Of a stretch of 62,619 nucleotides of DNA, positions 20,413-29,874 are shown one piece after another. Both the position numbers and the translations under genes were made by a program. Below the pieces are notes generated by a model, which was given only the letters and a program-made list of their open reading frames with translations, ran no database searches and was not told where the DNA came from. The stretch is taken from assembly GCF_003339685.1 (NCBI RefSeq), contig NZ_QPKI01000024.1, positions 1-62,619 on the forward strand, given 5' to 3'. This stretch comes from Halomonas sp. DQ26W (lineage in GTDB: Bacteria; Pseudomonadota; Gammaproteobacteria; Pseudomonadales; Halomonadaceae). Every line of letters begins with the position of its first letter. The stretch's first letter is position 1.

Positions 20413-21789
20413 CTAGCCTGCCTTTTCCTGGACCGGATTACGCACCTCCCAGTCGCGGGCCGCCTGCTGGCCGCGCGCCTGATTGACCGCAAGGCAGATC
20501 AGGATCGCGGTGATGAACAGCGCGGCACAAAGCAGAATGGAGGCCTGCAGACCAACTACCGACTGCAGAAGTCCAAGGCCGATGATACCCATGACGCCGG
20601 CAAACTTGTTGGCCAGCCCCCAGAAGCCGAAAAATTCTGCCGCCTTGCGAGTGGGCGAGAAGAGACCCACCAAGGCGCGACTGGCCGACTGGCTCGATCC
20701 AAGGCTCAGCCCGGCCAGGCAGCCCACCACCAGAAAGAGGTGCTGTGCCTCCCACTCGAGCCCCAGGCTTGCATTGAGGAAGGCGGTGACTTCCGGCGTG
20801 GCCCAGATGGCGAAGATCGCCGCCACCCACAGTGTCAGGGTAAACAGATAGGTGAGCTTGGTACCGATGCGATCCTGAATGAAGCCAAAGCCCAGCGCCC
20901 CCGCCGCCGCGGTGATCTGGACGATGATGAACATTATGTTGCGGGTCGCCTCATCCCAGCCGATCACCTGGGCGCCGTAAATGAAAGCGAAGGCGATGAT
21001 GATATAGACCCCCGCCATGGAGAACAGCAGCGAGACCAGGAAAAGGCCCAGATCGCGGAAATGCCTGAGCTCATGCAGGGTCCTCGCAACCCGTTCCCAG
21101 GCGATCTGATGGTAGGCCTTGCCCGGTGGCTGCGGCGTACCACGCTCCTTGACCCAGAGAAAGGTGGGAATGGCCGTCACCAGAAAAAAGCCCGCCGCAA
21201 AGGGTCCCACCCAGCGGATACGCTCGAAGTTGTCTGCGGTGGCTTCGCCCAGTACCAGCAGGGTGAAGCCGGCGGCGAACAACCCGCCTACATAACCCAG
21301 CGCCCAGCCGAAGCCGGATATCTTGCCCATGTCCTCCGGCGGCCCCAGGTCGGGAAGGAAGGCTGCGATGAAGGACTCGCCCATGGAGTAGGCGTAGTTG
21401 GAGACCACGATCAGCAAGAGGCCCAGCACCACATAGCCGGGCTGCACGAAGTAGAGCATCGCCGTTGCGGCAACCGTTGCCAAGTAGCTGACGAACAGAA
21501 AACGCTTCTTGGCAGCATGGTAATCCATGACCGCACCGCACAGCGGACCCGTGATCACTACCAAGAGGTAGCTCACGGCCAGGGCGAGGCTCCACAGCAG
21601 GTTGGCCAGCCGAAAGCCGTCTTCACGGTCGCCGACGATCACCGTAGTGAATAGCTCGCCGAAGACCACGGTAATGATCAGCAGGGTAAAGGCCTGGTTG
21701 GCGAAGTCGAACATCGCCCATCCGAAGAGCTCCTTTTTCGACGCCCGCTGCCGTGGCGTGTCTCCGACAGCCGCTGGTACCGCGCTCAT
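20413..21789 (-). CDS. UMF1/Atg22-type MFS transporter
   Basis: A 458-residue major facilitator transporter with about 12 helices. The N-terminal WAMFDFANQAFTLLIITVVF and the mid-protein GFGWALGYVGGLFA are typical of the UMF1 (Atg22-like) family, thought to move amino acids or unknown organic solutes. ATG 21789 (MSAVPAAVGD) has AAGGAA 8 bases upstream and is preferred over the 23-codon longer frame. Substrate unknown. Confidence 0.85.
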   Translation of the reverse strand: MSAVPAAVGDTPRQRASKKELFGWAMFDFANQAFTLLIITVVFGELFTTVIVGDREDGFRLANLLWSLALAVSYLLVVITGPLCGAVMDYHAAKKRFLFVSYLATVAATAMLYFVQPGYVVLGLLLIVVSNYAYSMGESFIAAFLPDLGPPEDMGKISGFGWALGYVGGLFAAGFTLLVLGEATADNFERIRWVGPFAAGFFLVTAIPTFLWVKERGTPQPPGKAYHQIAWERVARTLHELRHFRDLGLFLVSLLFSMAGVYIIIAFAFIYGAQVIGWDEATRNIMFIIVQITAAAGALGFGFIQDRIGTKLTYLFTLTLWVAAIFAIWATPEVTAFLNASLGLEWEAQHLFLVVGCLAGLSLGSSQSASRALVGLFSPTRKAAEFFGFWGLANKFAGVMGIIGLGLLQSVVGLQASILLCAALFITAILICLAVNQARGQQAARDWEVRNPVQEKAG

Positions 21790-22079
21790 AGTGATTATTC
21801 CTTGCCGTGGACGGGGCTTCGGCTCATAGCCTATCAGCTTATGATGCATCGGTTGCATTCATGACACGCCTGGCGCTTGGCCCCCGTCAAGCAGAGCATT
21901 CTTGGCTGAGCCAGTTCCCCCTGGGCAATGTGCTGATGCCATCGCCAAGACCGCCAGCCACAGGCCGGCAGGCTCTACAGAGCCAAGCTTGCGTTAACGG
22001 CCTAAGGTGACTTTCCGGGAGGCATCGGCTAGGTTGTTGTCGCACAATATCCCTTAAAACAGGAGGCATCCACAGGCGC

Positions 22080-22805
22080 ATGAAAAAATGGCTATTGTTT
22101 GCGGTCTGCCTGCTGCTGCCTGCTCCGGCGTTTGCCAACCTGCCGGTTCTCACCTTCATTACCGAAGAGTATCCGCCATATAACTACCTGACGGATGACG
22201 GCGACATTGACGGCGAGTCGACCCGGCTGCTGAGGGCCGCCCTGGAAAAGTCAGGGCTTTCAGCCAGGTTCAGGCTGCTCCCCTGGGCGCGCGCCTTTGC
22301 CGAAGCCCAACTGAGGGACAACCACTGCGTCTACTCAACGGCACGCACTCCCGAGCGCGAGTCCCACTTCACCTGGATCGGCCCGCTCGGGGCCAATGAA
22401 TGGGCAGCCTATAGCCTTGCCGATTCCGCGACGCAGGCTGGCTCGCTGGACGAACTGGAATCACTGCAAGTGGGGAGCTTTCGCGAGGATGCGGCGGGTC
22501 AGTTCGTTGAACGCCAAGGAATCTCCATCGTCAAGGCCTCCGCCGAGCGTGAGAATATCGCACGGCTGAAGGCCGGCCTAATCGATGTATGGGTTTCCAA
22601 TGTGGAAACCGCGACATACCTCGCCAGCGAAGCGGAAGTCGAGCTTCGCCAGCTGTTCATCTTCCATGCTGCCCAGCTCTATCTTGCCTGCCACCCGTCG
22701 GTGCCCGAGAACTACGCGACCCGCCTCCAGTCTGCCATCGATAGGCTACACACCGCCGAGAGCGTCACGCTCGAGTCGAGCGGTGAAACGGACGTAGCAC
22801 AATGA
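22080..22805 (+). CDS. periplasmic solute-binding domain protein (PAAT-like sensor)
   Basis: 241 residues. Signal peptide MKKWLLFAVCLLLPAPAFA is followed by a bacterial extracellular solute-binding family 3 fold (LTFITEEYPPYNYL, then WARAFAEAQ, SFREDAAGQF). No transporter permease or ATPase is nearby. Its stop overlaps the start of a membrane diguanylate cyclase gene, so it probably feeds a periplasmic signal to that enzyme rather than a transporter. Ligand unknown. Confidence 0.8.
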   Translation: MKKWLLFAVCLLLPAPAFANLPVLTFITEEYPPYNYLTDDGDIDGESTRLLRAALEKSGLSARFRLLPWARAFAEAQLRDNHCVYSTARTPERESHFTWIGPLGANEWAAYSLADSATQAGSLDELESLQVGSFREDAAGQFVERQGISIVKASAERENIARLKAGLIDVWVSNVETATYLASEAEVELRQLFIFHAAQLYLACHPSVPENYATRLQSAIDRLHTAESVTLESSGETDVAQ

Positions 22806-24073
22806 CAGCCAGCACACCCATCCGGCAACGACGTCCCCGCCGAAGCAGTCTGACCGCCAAGCAGGCCGTATTGACGCTCTGTATCGCGCTGCTGCTCAGC
22901 ATCATTGCCGGAGCCTTTGAACTCGCCCTGGACGCCCGCAAGATGCGGCATGAAGTCCAGAACCAGACGCAGCACCGGCTGGATCTGGTACACGGCACCG
23001 CCGCAGAAGCCGCCTTTCAACTCAATCCGGAACTAGCAACACAGGTGGTGGAGGGGCTGTTCAGCGGTGGCAGGGTGGCCCATGTCGTCATCCGAGACGA
23101 CTTCGGTCGCAGCATGGCCCTGCGCGAAAGGAACGTGCCGCCTGATAGCAACTGGCTGGCCCATGCGCTTTTCGGCGACATCCTTCATTATCAAGAAATG
23201 CTGGTGTACGACCTGGGAGCTGCCTCGCCGACCCAATCGGTCGGTGATATCGAAATGACGCTGGCCATCGACAGCCTGGCCCGCGACTTCATGGATCGAA
23301 GCCTGCTGATCTTCTCACTGGGTGTTTTCAAGGCGCTGGCCATCGCCGCTCTGCTGGTGGTCGTCTTCCACGCCTTCATTACCCGGCCACTGCTGAAGGT
23401 CCACGCGGCCATCATCGATACCAACCCGAGCCAGCCTGGGCGATGGCGCAAGCCCGACCTGTCACATCATGTCGATGATGAGCTGGGGCATCTGGTCGAG
23501 AGTCTCGACGAACTGCTGCATGCCTTCCAGCGCGGGCTTGACCAGCGCGATCAGCTGCATCAGATCTCCACCATCGATGGCCTTACCGGCATCGCCAATC
23601 GGCGCCAATTCGATAGCTTCCTGACCGACTCCTGGCAGCGGGCCCGGCGCTCCGGCAAGCCCCTTTCCGTGATCTTCATTGATATCGACCGCTTCAAGGA
23701 TTTTAACGATCACTACGGCCATGTCGCTGGCGACGACACCCTGCGCGCGATCGCCGGTGCCCTGGCCGGGGTAGTCACACGATCCACCGACCTGGTGGCG
23801 CGCTATGGGGGAGAAGAGTTCGTCTGTGTCCTGCCTGATACCGATCTTGCGGGCGCCCGCAAGGTCGCCCACCTCATTCGGAATGCAATTCGCGCCCTGG
23901 CGATTTCCCATGCTTACTCGGACCACGCCGATAAGGTCACCGCCAGCCTGGGTGTCGCCAGCGCCGTTCCCGCCAGTAGCGCGCTCACCTGCGAACAGCT
24001 GATCGAACAGGCGGACAGCCAGCTCTACCGGGCCAAGCAACAGGGCCGCAACCGGGTGGCGTGGGAGGTTTGA
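22802..24073 (+). CDS. membrane diguanylate cyclase (GGDEF)
   Basis: 423 residues. Membrane helix near 24-44, a periplasmic domain of about 135 residues, a second helix near 180-200, then a HAMP-like linker and a GGDEF domain. The active motif is GGEEF near residue 337. An inhibitory I-site RSTD lies five residues before it (RxxD-x5-GGEEF), so product inhibition by c-di-GMP is expected. The catalytic DGLTGIANRR and DIDRFKDFND blocks are present. It overlaps the upstream periplasmic protein gene by four bases, forming a two-gene sensor module. Confidence 0.92.
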   Translation: MTASTPIRQRRPRRSSLTAKQAVLTLCIALLLSIIAGAFELALDARKMRHEVQNQTQHRLDLVHGTAAEAAFQLNPELATQVVEGLFSGGRVAHVVIRDDFGRSMALRERNVPPDSNWLAHALFGDILHYQEMLVYDLGAASPTQSVGDIEMTLAIDSLARDFMDRSLLIFSLGVFKALAIAALLVVVFHAFITRPLLKVHAAIIDTNPSQPGRWRKPDLSHHVDDELGHLVESLDELLHAFQRGLDQRDQLHQISTIDGLTGIANRRQFDSFLTDSWQRARRSGKPLSVIFIDIDRFKDFNDHYGHVAGDDTLRAIAGALAGVVTRSTDLVARYGGEEFVCVLPDTDLAGARKVAHLIRNAIRALAISHAYSDHADKVTASLGVASAVPASSALTCEQLIEQADSQLYRAKQQGRNRVAWEV

Positions 24074-24153
24074 GCGTCGCAGCGCGCTTGTAGGAAGCCA
24101 GCTTGTATCTCATGCTCAAGCGAAGAACGTCTTGCGAAGGGAGGGGATAGACC

Positions 24154-24501
24154 ATGAGCAATCGTGACGAATTCGTCGAGCAGATGAAGGCCCGGCTGGA
24201 TGAGTGGAATGCCGAAATCGATGAGCTCGCCGCTAGGGCCCGCCACGCCAGCGACGAGGCACGGGTCAAGTACGAAGAAGATATCGAGCGGCTGAAGCAG
24301 CGCCGTGACGAAACACGCCGCCGGCTCGATGAATTGCAGCACGCCAGCGAGGCGGCCTGGGATTCTCTACGCCAGGGCATGGAGGAGTCGTGGGAACTGA
24401 TGCGCAAGGCGTTTCGGGATGCCTGGCGCAATGACATCCCACCGCGCAGTCCGCCCGACACTACCAATGACCGGCATGACGACGGCCCCGGCGAGCGTTA
24501 G
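24154..24501 (+). CDS. small coiled-coil protein
   Basis: 115 residues, highly charged, nearly all predicted helix with heptad pattern over residues 3-85 (for example RLDEWNAEIDELAARAR). The C-terminal tail is proline-rich and disordered. It resembles small cyanobacterial/proteobacterial coiled-coil stress proteins (sll1863-like) but no function is known. GGGAGGGG precedes the ATG. Its stop overlaps the telA stop tail to tail. Confidence 0.7.
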   Translation: MSNRDEFVEQMKARLDEWNAEIDELAARARHASDEARVKYEEDIERLKQRRDETRRRLDELQHASEAAWDSLRQGMEESWELMRKAFRDAWRNDIPPRSPPDTTNDRHDDGPGER

Positions 24502-25727
24502 GCCCCCTTTTTCTTCTCTTCGACCGACGCCTTCTCTTCGGCTGACTCGGGCTGGGCCTCACTACCACGCTGGAGTCGGTCGATCGCCTCCCCCCCCTGA
24601 TGCGATAGCTTCATCAACCGGTTGATCTGCTCGTCCAGGCGGGGCAGAGCCTCCTGGCGATAGCGGGAAAGGTCGTCGATGGCGCCCATTACGTCACCGA
24701 ATGCCTGCTCCAGGGACGCCATGTCCAGCTGTGCCGAAGCCGCCCGGGTCTGGATCTTCACTCCCTGGTGGCGCAGCGCTCTGGCGGTGCCGGCGATCAT
24801 GTCCGAAGTGGTGGTGTTGAGCGATTCGACGCGGTCGAGCACCAGCCGCTGGTTGGCCAGCGCCATGGCCACCGCGACGGCCACGGTCAGGGCCGAAACA
24901 GTGACGTGGATCGCACGGTCCACGCCACGGATCAGCTCGCGGTTGTTGCGGATGATGACCTCAAGCGCCAGCACCCCCTGCTGGCTGACTGCCAGCTGCT
25001 GCTGAAGGTCGACGATGCGCTGGCGCAGCGGAAAGAGCAGTTCCTCCTCGATGAAAGGCCGCTGTGGATGGTCGGCGGCCAGGCCGGACACTGCCTGCTG
25101 CAGCCGACGGTCGATCAAGCGCCCGAGGCTGATCTGACGATGCAGCCGGCCCATTAGCTGACGCAAGGCGTCCTGGTCGTCGCTCAGGGTCAGGTTATCG
25201 CGGTGCAGCATGTCGCGCCCCGCCTCCAGATCGACGATGATCGCGTCCAGTGCCTGCTGCGCATTCTCGAATTTGCGAAAATAGCGTTGTACCCGGCTGC
25301 CTGCCCCCGGGATACGTGCCATCAACCGATCGAGCCGATTGTGCGAAAGCCGGTGCTGCTGGGGGTCCAGCTCCTCCATCCTGCCGCGCAGGTCGACCAA
25401 GGCGCGGGCCACAGGGCCGCCGTCATCGCCCTGGTGCGCCAGCTTTTTCAGCGGCGTCTGCAGCATCTCGCTCTTGTGCGCTGCCTGCTGCTGCAGCTCC
25501 AGGCCCATTTCGTCCACCGCACGGCGTTGGCGTGCAAGCGCCAAGCCGTCTTCACTGCTGGCCAGCACCTCTTCGACGAAGGCGTCGGCCATCTCGTTCA
25601 ACTCGGGGTCATCTGCCTCGGGTGCGTTCTCCTCCGCGACTTCGGGCAGAGTTTTCACCAGCTCGCTGGCGATCTCCTCTGCCGGCGGCAAGGAGAGACG
25701 GGATCCACGCTCGGACGGCTCACTCAT
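24498..25727 (-). CDS. TelA family (toxic anion resistance) protein
   Basis: 409 residues. An acidic N-terminus is followed by a long helical TelA domain; the typical stretch is near residues 240-320 (LALEVIIRNNRELIRGVDRA, then ALANQRLVLDRVE). The family is linked to tellurite and other toxic anion or envelope stress tolerance; the mechanism is unknown. Upstream on the same strand is a membrane coiled-coil gene that often accompanies TelA. Its 5' leader carries 15-base tandem repeats (25737-25803). Confidence 0.85.
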   Translation of the reverse strand: MSEPSERGSRLSLPPAEEIASELVKTLPEVAEENAPEADDPELNEMADAFVEEVLASSEDGLALARQRRAVDEMGLELQQQAAHKSEMLQTPLKKLAHQGDDGGPVARALVDLRGRMEELDPQQHRLSHNRLDRLMARIPGAGSRVQRYFRKFENAQQALDAIIVDLEAGRDMLHRDNLTLSDDQDALRQLMGRLHRQISLGRLIDRRLQQAVSGLAADHPQRPFIEEELLFPLRQRIVDLQQQLAVSQQGVLALEVIIRNNRELIRGVDRAIHVTVSALTVAVAVAMALANQRLVLDRVESLNTTTSDMIAGTARALRHQGVKIQTRAASAQLDMASLEQAFGDVMGAIDDLSRYRQEALPRLDEQINRLMKLSHQGGEAIDRLQRGSEAQPESAEEKASVEEKKKGA

Positions 25728-25736
25728 AGGTTGCTT

Positions 25737-25803
25737 CCCTTGTCTCGGTCCCTTGTCTCAAAAAGCCTTGTCTCAAAAAGTCTGGTCTCAAAAAAACCTT
25801 GTC
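25737..25803. repeat. 15-base tandem repeats in the telA leader
   Basis: CCTTGTCTCAAAAAG occurs twice exactly (25751-25765, 25766-25780). A degenerate copy precedes (25737-25750), one follows (25781-25796) and a partial unit ends at 25803. On the transcribed minus strand each unit reads CTTTTTGAGACAAGG. The array ends about 9 bases before the telA start, so copy number could affect its leader. Confidence 0.8.
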
Positions 25804-25833
25804 GCTTAGCTACAAGCTAGCACCCTGCCAGCC

Positions 25834-26781
25834 TCAGCGCTGATCCCCTCGCCCGTAACGCTCGGCACGGCCAATGAAGCGCCGCAGCTCCTCCAGGGCC
25901 TGGTCAGTGGCCACCGAGGCCTGGGGGCGCCCCGTCTCGATCCGCGCCAGGGCCACGGCAGCATCATCGAGTAGCGTCAGCGCCGACTCGTTGCGTGCCA
26001 CCAGGCGACGCAGGCGCAACTCGGTGTCATCGATCAACTCCAGGCGACGCTTCAGTGCAATCCGCTCTTCCACCGACAGCTTGGCACCGTCCTGCTCCAA
26101 GCGGCGGCGCACGAAGCCCCCATCGAGGCCCACCACCCCACGCGCCTGAGCAGCCATGGAGGTAAAGTTGTCCACCGCACCCAGGCACACCTCGGTGACC
26201 AGCCCCCGAGAGCGTTCGAAGGCCAGCTCGCTCCTGTCGAAGCGAGCCACCAACACATCCATCACGTTGCAATAGCGGCTATAGAATCGGTCCACTTGGA
26301 TGGCGAGGTCGGGTCGTCGGGTATCGAGAAGGCCTTGCTTGGCACGGCACAGGGACATCATCAATTCATCGGCGTCGACCGGGGGATGGGCCGGGTCGAG
26401 CACTGCCACGCCGGCCTCGCGAGCCTCACGCTCCTGCTCTGCACGCCGGTGCGCCGCCTCGGCTTCGAGGCGCGCCTCCAGCCGACGACGATGACGCCGG
26501 GCCCGCCAGCGCCGCCAGGCCCGTTCCAGGGGGAGTGCCGCGGGGACGGCGACCAGGCCCCCCAGCCAGCCGCCCAGGCTCGGCCCGAAACCGCCCCACA
26601 GTGAAGTCAGCCACAGCAGCATGCTGATGAACGGAATCAGCAGGCAGTAGCGAAAGATCACCTGCAGCCGGCTGGGAGCATCGGTTGGTACTGCCAGGCG
26701 CGGGTTGGCCAGGCCGACCAGGAGCCACGGCAGGCAAGTGACGAAGAGTCCATAAGCAAAGCCCTGGAGAAATCCCAGCAT
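25834..26781 (-). CDS. membrane coiled-coil protein next to TelA, function unknown
   Basis: 315 residues. Two or three N-terminal hydrophobic helices (residues 1-25, 42-62, 66-85) are followed by a strongly basic then acidic coiled coil (RRWRARRHRRRLEARLEAE, near 89-108). A mostly helical cytoplasmic domain forms the rest. Family not recognised with certainty. Position directly upstream of telA, same strand, suggests a partner of TelA. Confidence 0.65.
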   Translation of the reverse strand: MLGFLQGFAYGLFVTCLPWLLVGLANPRLAVPTDAPSRLQVIFRYCLLIPFISMLLWLTSLWGGFGPSLGGWLGGLVAVPAALPLERAWRRWRARRHRRRLEARLEAEAAHRRAEQEREAREAGVAVLDPAHPPVDADELMMSLCRAKQGLLDTRRPDLAIQVDRFYSRYCNVMDVLVARFDRSELAFERSRGLVTEVCLGAVDNFTSMAAQARGVVGLDGGFVRRRLEQDGAKLSVEERIALKRRLELIDDTELRLRRLVARNESALTLLDDAAVALARIETGRPQASVATDQALEELRRFIGRAERYGRGDQR

Positions 26782-26929
26782 AGGTCTCCTTACTCAGCGA
26801 CCTTTGAGGATGCTACAAGTGTACGGGGGCTTGAGGCCACGTGCGAACGGACGCCCGCTTCCAGCATCAACGACACAGCCGGTAGCCCCGCATGGCGAAG
26901 TGAAAGTGATCGACGTGGGCCACGTACCA

Positions 26930-27106
26930 TCACAACAAAAGGTTCAATACCAGGGCCACACCGCCTACCATCAGGGCGGTAATCACGGCAACATCGACCG
27001 CATGATCGAGCCAGCGATCGAACCCGGCGCGCTGCTGACGAGGAGGGGGGCGTCGACGGGTAGCACCGCGGCGATATCTGCCGTTGTTCGGTCCGATAGG
27101 AGACAT
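26930..27106 (-). CDS. possible 58-residue single-helix membrane protein
   Basis: From ATG 27106: [14 protein letters not shown], a very basic N-terminal half ([10 protein letters not shown]), then a hydrophobic C-terminal helix ([19 protein letters not shown]). Composition is like that of real small membrane proteins, but there is no clear ribosome site. Flanking sequence 26782-26929 and 27107-27332 holds no other gene I can support. Confidence 0.45.
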   Translation of the reverse strand: MSPIGPNNGRYRRGATRRRPPPRQQRAGFDRWLDHAVDVAVITALMVGGVALVLNLLL

Positions 27107-27332
27107 GCTTAAGTCCAGTATCACCCTTTTGCTGAGCTTAAGGCTTGCGCCCTCGCCTGACTACTGTATTGCAACAAACAGTAAGATGAGTCAGGCGCCT
27201 TCAGCATCGACAGGCCAGCCCGTCAAGCTCTCCGACACGGTTTTCGCGCATCAGACATTGCATATTCCCGGCGTAGCCCCGATGTTAGTGGGAATACACA
27301 GCAGGCTAACAAATCAGCGGACGGAACCGACC

Positions 27333-28328
27333 ATGCCCCGACTCACCGACACCCCGCTCTCCGTACTCGACCTTGCGCCCATCCGCCAGGGTGGCACCAT
27401 TGCCGACAGCTTCCGGGAAAGCGTGGGCCTGGCACGGCTGACCGAGCGACTTGGCTTCACCCGCTACTGGCTGGCCGAGCACCATAGCCTCGACGGCATT
27501 GCCAGCGCCGCCACCGCCGTACTGATCGGCCATATCGCTGGTGCTACCTCACACATCCGTGTCGGCAGTGGCGGCATCATGCTGCCCAACCATCCGCCGC
27601 TGGTGGTGGCTGAGCAGTTCGGCACCCTGGCCACGCTCTACCCCGGCCGCATCGACCTGGGCCTGGGCCGCGCCCCGGGCTCAGACGCCGCCACCATGCA
27701 GGCCATGCGGCGCGACCCCAGGGCCGGAGTGGATGACTTCCCCCAGCGCCTTGCTGAACTGCAGGGCTTTCTCGGCCAGACCCGGCCCGGACAGCGGGTC
27801 CGAGCCGTACCGGGCCAGGGTACCCGCGTGCCACTCTGGCTGCTCGGCTCCAGCGGTTACAGCGCCCAACTGGCGGCCCGAGAGGGGTTGCCTTTCGCCT
27901 TCGCCGCCCAGTTCGCCCCAGGGTACCTGCATGAGGCACTTCGCCTGTACCGGAACAACTTTCGTCCCTCCGCGGTGCTCGACAAGCCTCACGCCATGGT
28001 CGGCTTGCCGGTGATCGCCGCCGAAAGTGATGAACGAGCCCAGTACCTGGCCAGGACCGCGCAGCAGAAGTTCCTCAACCTGGTGCGCGGGGGGCGCACG
28101 CGTTCACTGCCACCGGTGGAAACCCTCGACTGGACTCCCAGGGAGCGGGCCCAGGTCGAACAGTTCCTGGGCGCCGCGATCATTGGCAGTCCCGAAACAG
28201 TGAAGGCCGGGCTAGAGCACTGCCTTGAGCAGACCGGGGCCGACGAACTGATGCTAAATACCGACGTCTTCGAGGCTGAGGATCGGCTGAGAAGCTACGA
28301 GATCGTCGCCGAAGCGTGGCGAGCATGA
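27333..28328 (+). CDS. LLM class flavin-dependent oxidoreductase (luciferase-like)
   Basis: 331 residues, single-domain bacterial luciferase-like TIM barrel of the MsnO8 type. The N-terminal [14 protein letters not shown], the [18 protein letters not shown] block and [13 protein letters not shown] are characteristic. Likely uses F/FMN to oxidise an unknown small molecule. ATG 27333 is chosen: family members start PLSVLDL here, and the longer frame (to 27084) is unlike the family. The stop overlaps azlC (ATGA). Confidence 0.88.
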   Translation: MPRLTDTPLSVLDLAPIRQGGTIADSFRESVGLARLTERLGFTRYWLAEHHSLDGIASAATAVLIGHIAGATSHIRVGSGGIMLPNHPPLVVAEQFGTLATLYPGRIDLGLGRAPGSDAATMQAMRRDPRAGVDDFPQRLAELQGFLGQTRPGQRVRAVPGQGTRVPLWLLGSSGYSAQLAAREGLPFAFAAQFAPGYLHEALRLYRNNFRPSAVLDKPHAMVGLPVIAAESDERAQYLARTAQQKFLNLVRGGRTRSLPPVETLDWTPRERAQVEQFLGAAIIGSPETVKAGLEHCLEQTGADELMLNTDVFEAEDRLRSYEIVAEAWRA

Positions 28329-29035
28329 GTCAGGGCTCTCCCGGAGCACAGCTCGACCTGGCCGGCATCATTGTCGGCATCCGGCGAATGGCGCCACTGT
28401 CGCTGTTCGTTATCGTTTTCGGTCTGGCCTTCGGCGTGGCCGCCCTCTCCCGCGGCCTTTCCGGCCTCGAGGCAATGCTGATGAGCGCCCTGGTCTTCGC
28501 CGGCGCCTCGCAATTCGCTGCTCTGGAGCTATGGGGGCCGGAAATCCCCCTGCTGCCACTGGTCGCCACAACATTCGCCATCAACGCCCGCCATCTGCTG
28601 ATGGGGGCCGCCATCCAGCCCTGGCTCGCCCATCTGCCCACGGCCCAGCGCTACGGCAGCGTGGTAGTGATGAGCGATTCCAACTGGGCCATGGCCGCCG
28701 CCGATCACCAGAGGGGCGAAACCAATGTCGGCATGCTGGTGGGCGGCGGCATCGCGCTGTGGGTGACCTGGCTGTTCGGCACCCTGCTCGGCGTTCTGTT
28801 CGGCAGCGGCATCGAGGAGCCCCAACGCTTCGGCCTGGACGTGATCATGGGCTGCTTCCTGCTCGCCATGCTGGTGGGCGGCCGCCACGACCTGTCGATG
28901 TTATTGCCCTGGGCCGCCGCCGCGCTGGCGGCACTGGCAGCCATGGCATGGCTGCCAGTGCACTCCCATGTCATCGTCGGCGCACTGGCAGGCGGCCTCG
29001 CGGGCGTTCTGCAACCAGCGCGCAAGGAAGAGTAA
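28325..29035 (+). CDS. azlC: AzlC family branched-chain amino acid exporter, large subunit
   Basis: 236 residues, multi-helix permease of the LIV-E/AzlC family that exports branched-chain amino acids with AzlD. Characteristic blocks are [29 protein letters not shown] and [14 protein letters not shown]. The start ATG 28325 overlaps the LLM gene stop. azlD follows after two bases. Confidence 0.88.
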   Translation: MSQGSPGAQLDLAGIIVGIRRMAPLSLFVIVFGLAFGVAALSRGLSGLEAMLMSALVFAGASQFAALELWGPEIPLLPLVATTFAINARHLLMGAAIQPWLAHLPTAQRYGSVVVMSDSNWAMAAADHQRGETNVGMLVGGGIALWVTWLFGTLLGVLFGSGIEEPQRFGLDVIMGCFLLAMLVGGRHDLSMLLPWAAAALAALAAMAWLPVHSHVIVGALAGGLAGVLQPARKEE

Positions 29036-29037
29036 CC

Positions 29038-29346
29038 ATGAACCTTCCTGCCACTCTTGCCGGCGCCATTTCCGCCATCGTCATCATGGCGTTCGTCACC
29101 TACCTATCCCGTGCCGGCGGTGTCTTCATCATGTCGCGGGTACCGATCGGCCCCAGAGTGGAGCGTTTCATCAACGCAATGGCCGGCTCGGTGCTGGTGG
29201 CGGTGATTACTCCAATGGCCGTGCACGGTGACTGGGGCGCCCGTCTGGCCCTGGTCGCCACCCTGGCGGTCATGCTGATCCTGCAGAAACCCTTACCCGC
29301 GATCATTGCCGGCGTGCTCACCGCCGCGCTGTGGCGCTTGTGGTAG
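29038..29346 (+). CDS. azlD: AzlD family exporter small subunit
   Basis: 102 residues, three or four hydrophobic helices with the family pattern AFVTYLSRAGGVFIMSR and AMAGSVLVAVITPM. Partner of AzlC in branched-chain amino acid export. It starts two bases after azlC with GGAAGAG upstream. The last codons (Leu-Trp-stop) are also the first unit of a 14-base tandem repeat. Confidence 0.88.
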   Translation: MNLPATLAGAISAIVIMAFVTYLSRAGGVFIMSRVPIGPRVERFINAMAGSVLVAVITPMAVHGDWGARLALVATLAVMLILQKPLPAIIAGVLTAALWRLW

Positions 29347-29378
29347 GAGGCTTGTGGCAGGAGGCTTGTGGCAGGAGC
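29337..29378. repeat. 14-base tandem repeat across the azlD stop
   Basis: Three consecutive units of CTTGTGG(T/C)AGGAG(G/C): 29337-29350, 29351-29364 and 29365-29378. The first unit contains the azlD stop codon. The last runs into GCGCCCGTGG, reminiscent of REP-like extragenic elements. Confidence 0.75.
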
Positions 29379-29490
29379 GCCCGTGGTAGCGTGACGCACC
29401 CAGGAACGTTTACGTATCCGTGGCCTCCAAATGGGAGCCATTCACCTCGTCGCCCTTTATGCTGACGATATGCTCGTGCTGGAGATGTTC

Positions 29491-29874
29491 ATGACCGATC
29501 CCAACGACCCACGCCGCAACGCCGCCTGGCACGCTGCACAGCAGTGGCGTGCCCGTGCTCGCCAGACGCCGCGCGGGCCTCTCGGCGGGCTGAAGCTGAT
29601 TCTGACCTGGCTGCTGTTCGGCATGCTGCTGATTATCGGCACTTTACTCGGACTGTTTTTCCTGCTGATCGGCTGGGCCATGCTGCCCATCATGCGCTAT
29701 CGCATGAAGAAACGTCTCGAGCAATTGCGTGCCGAGCAAGCGAACGATGTGGGCACCGGTTTCCACTATCAGGAGACGCACTATCGCAGCCGACCCGGGG
29801 TCGATTCCCACCGCGAGCAGCAGGTGCTGGAAGGCGACTACGAGGTGAAGCCCGGGGACCGCGACGACAAGTGA
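29491..29874 (+). CDS. hypothetical membrane protein
   Basis: 127 residues. Basic N-terminus, two adjoining hydrophobic helices (about 36-70, LILTWLLFGMLLIIGTLLG and onward), a basic MKKRLEQ segment and an acidic C-terminal tail. ATG 29491 has GGAG six bases upstream; an ATG at 29485 is too close. Family not recognised. Confidence 0.65.
   Translation: MTDPNDPRRNAAWHAAQQWRARARQTPRGPLGGLKLILTWLLFGMLLIIGTLLGLFFLLIGWAMLPIMRYRMKKRLEQLRAEQANDVGTGFHYQETHYRSRPGVDSHREQQVLEGDYEVKPGDRDDK

Noticed and set aside
19834..21654. 606-codon open frame on the plus strand
   Set aside because: Opposite the TauE/SafE and MFS transporter genes. Rich in Gln/His/Asp as expected from the reverse of membrane protein codons in high-GC DNA; no start signal.
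22040..24150. Complete ABC amino acid importer
   Set aside because: Only the binding protein is present; the overlapping gene is a diguanylate cyclase, so this is not a transporter operon.
25737..25803. CRISPR array
   Set aside because: Repeats are 15 bases in direct tandem with no spacers.
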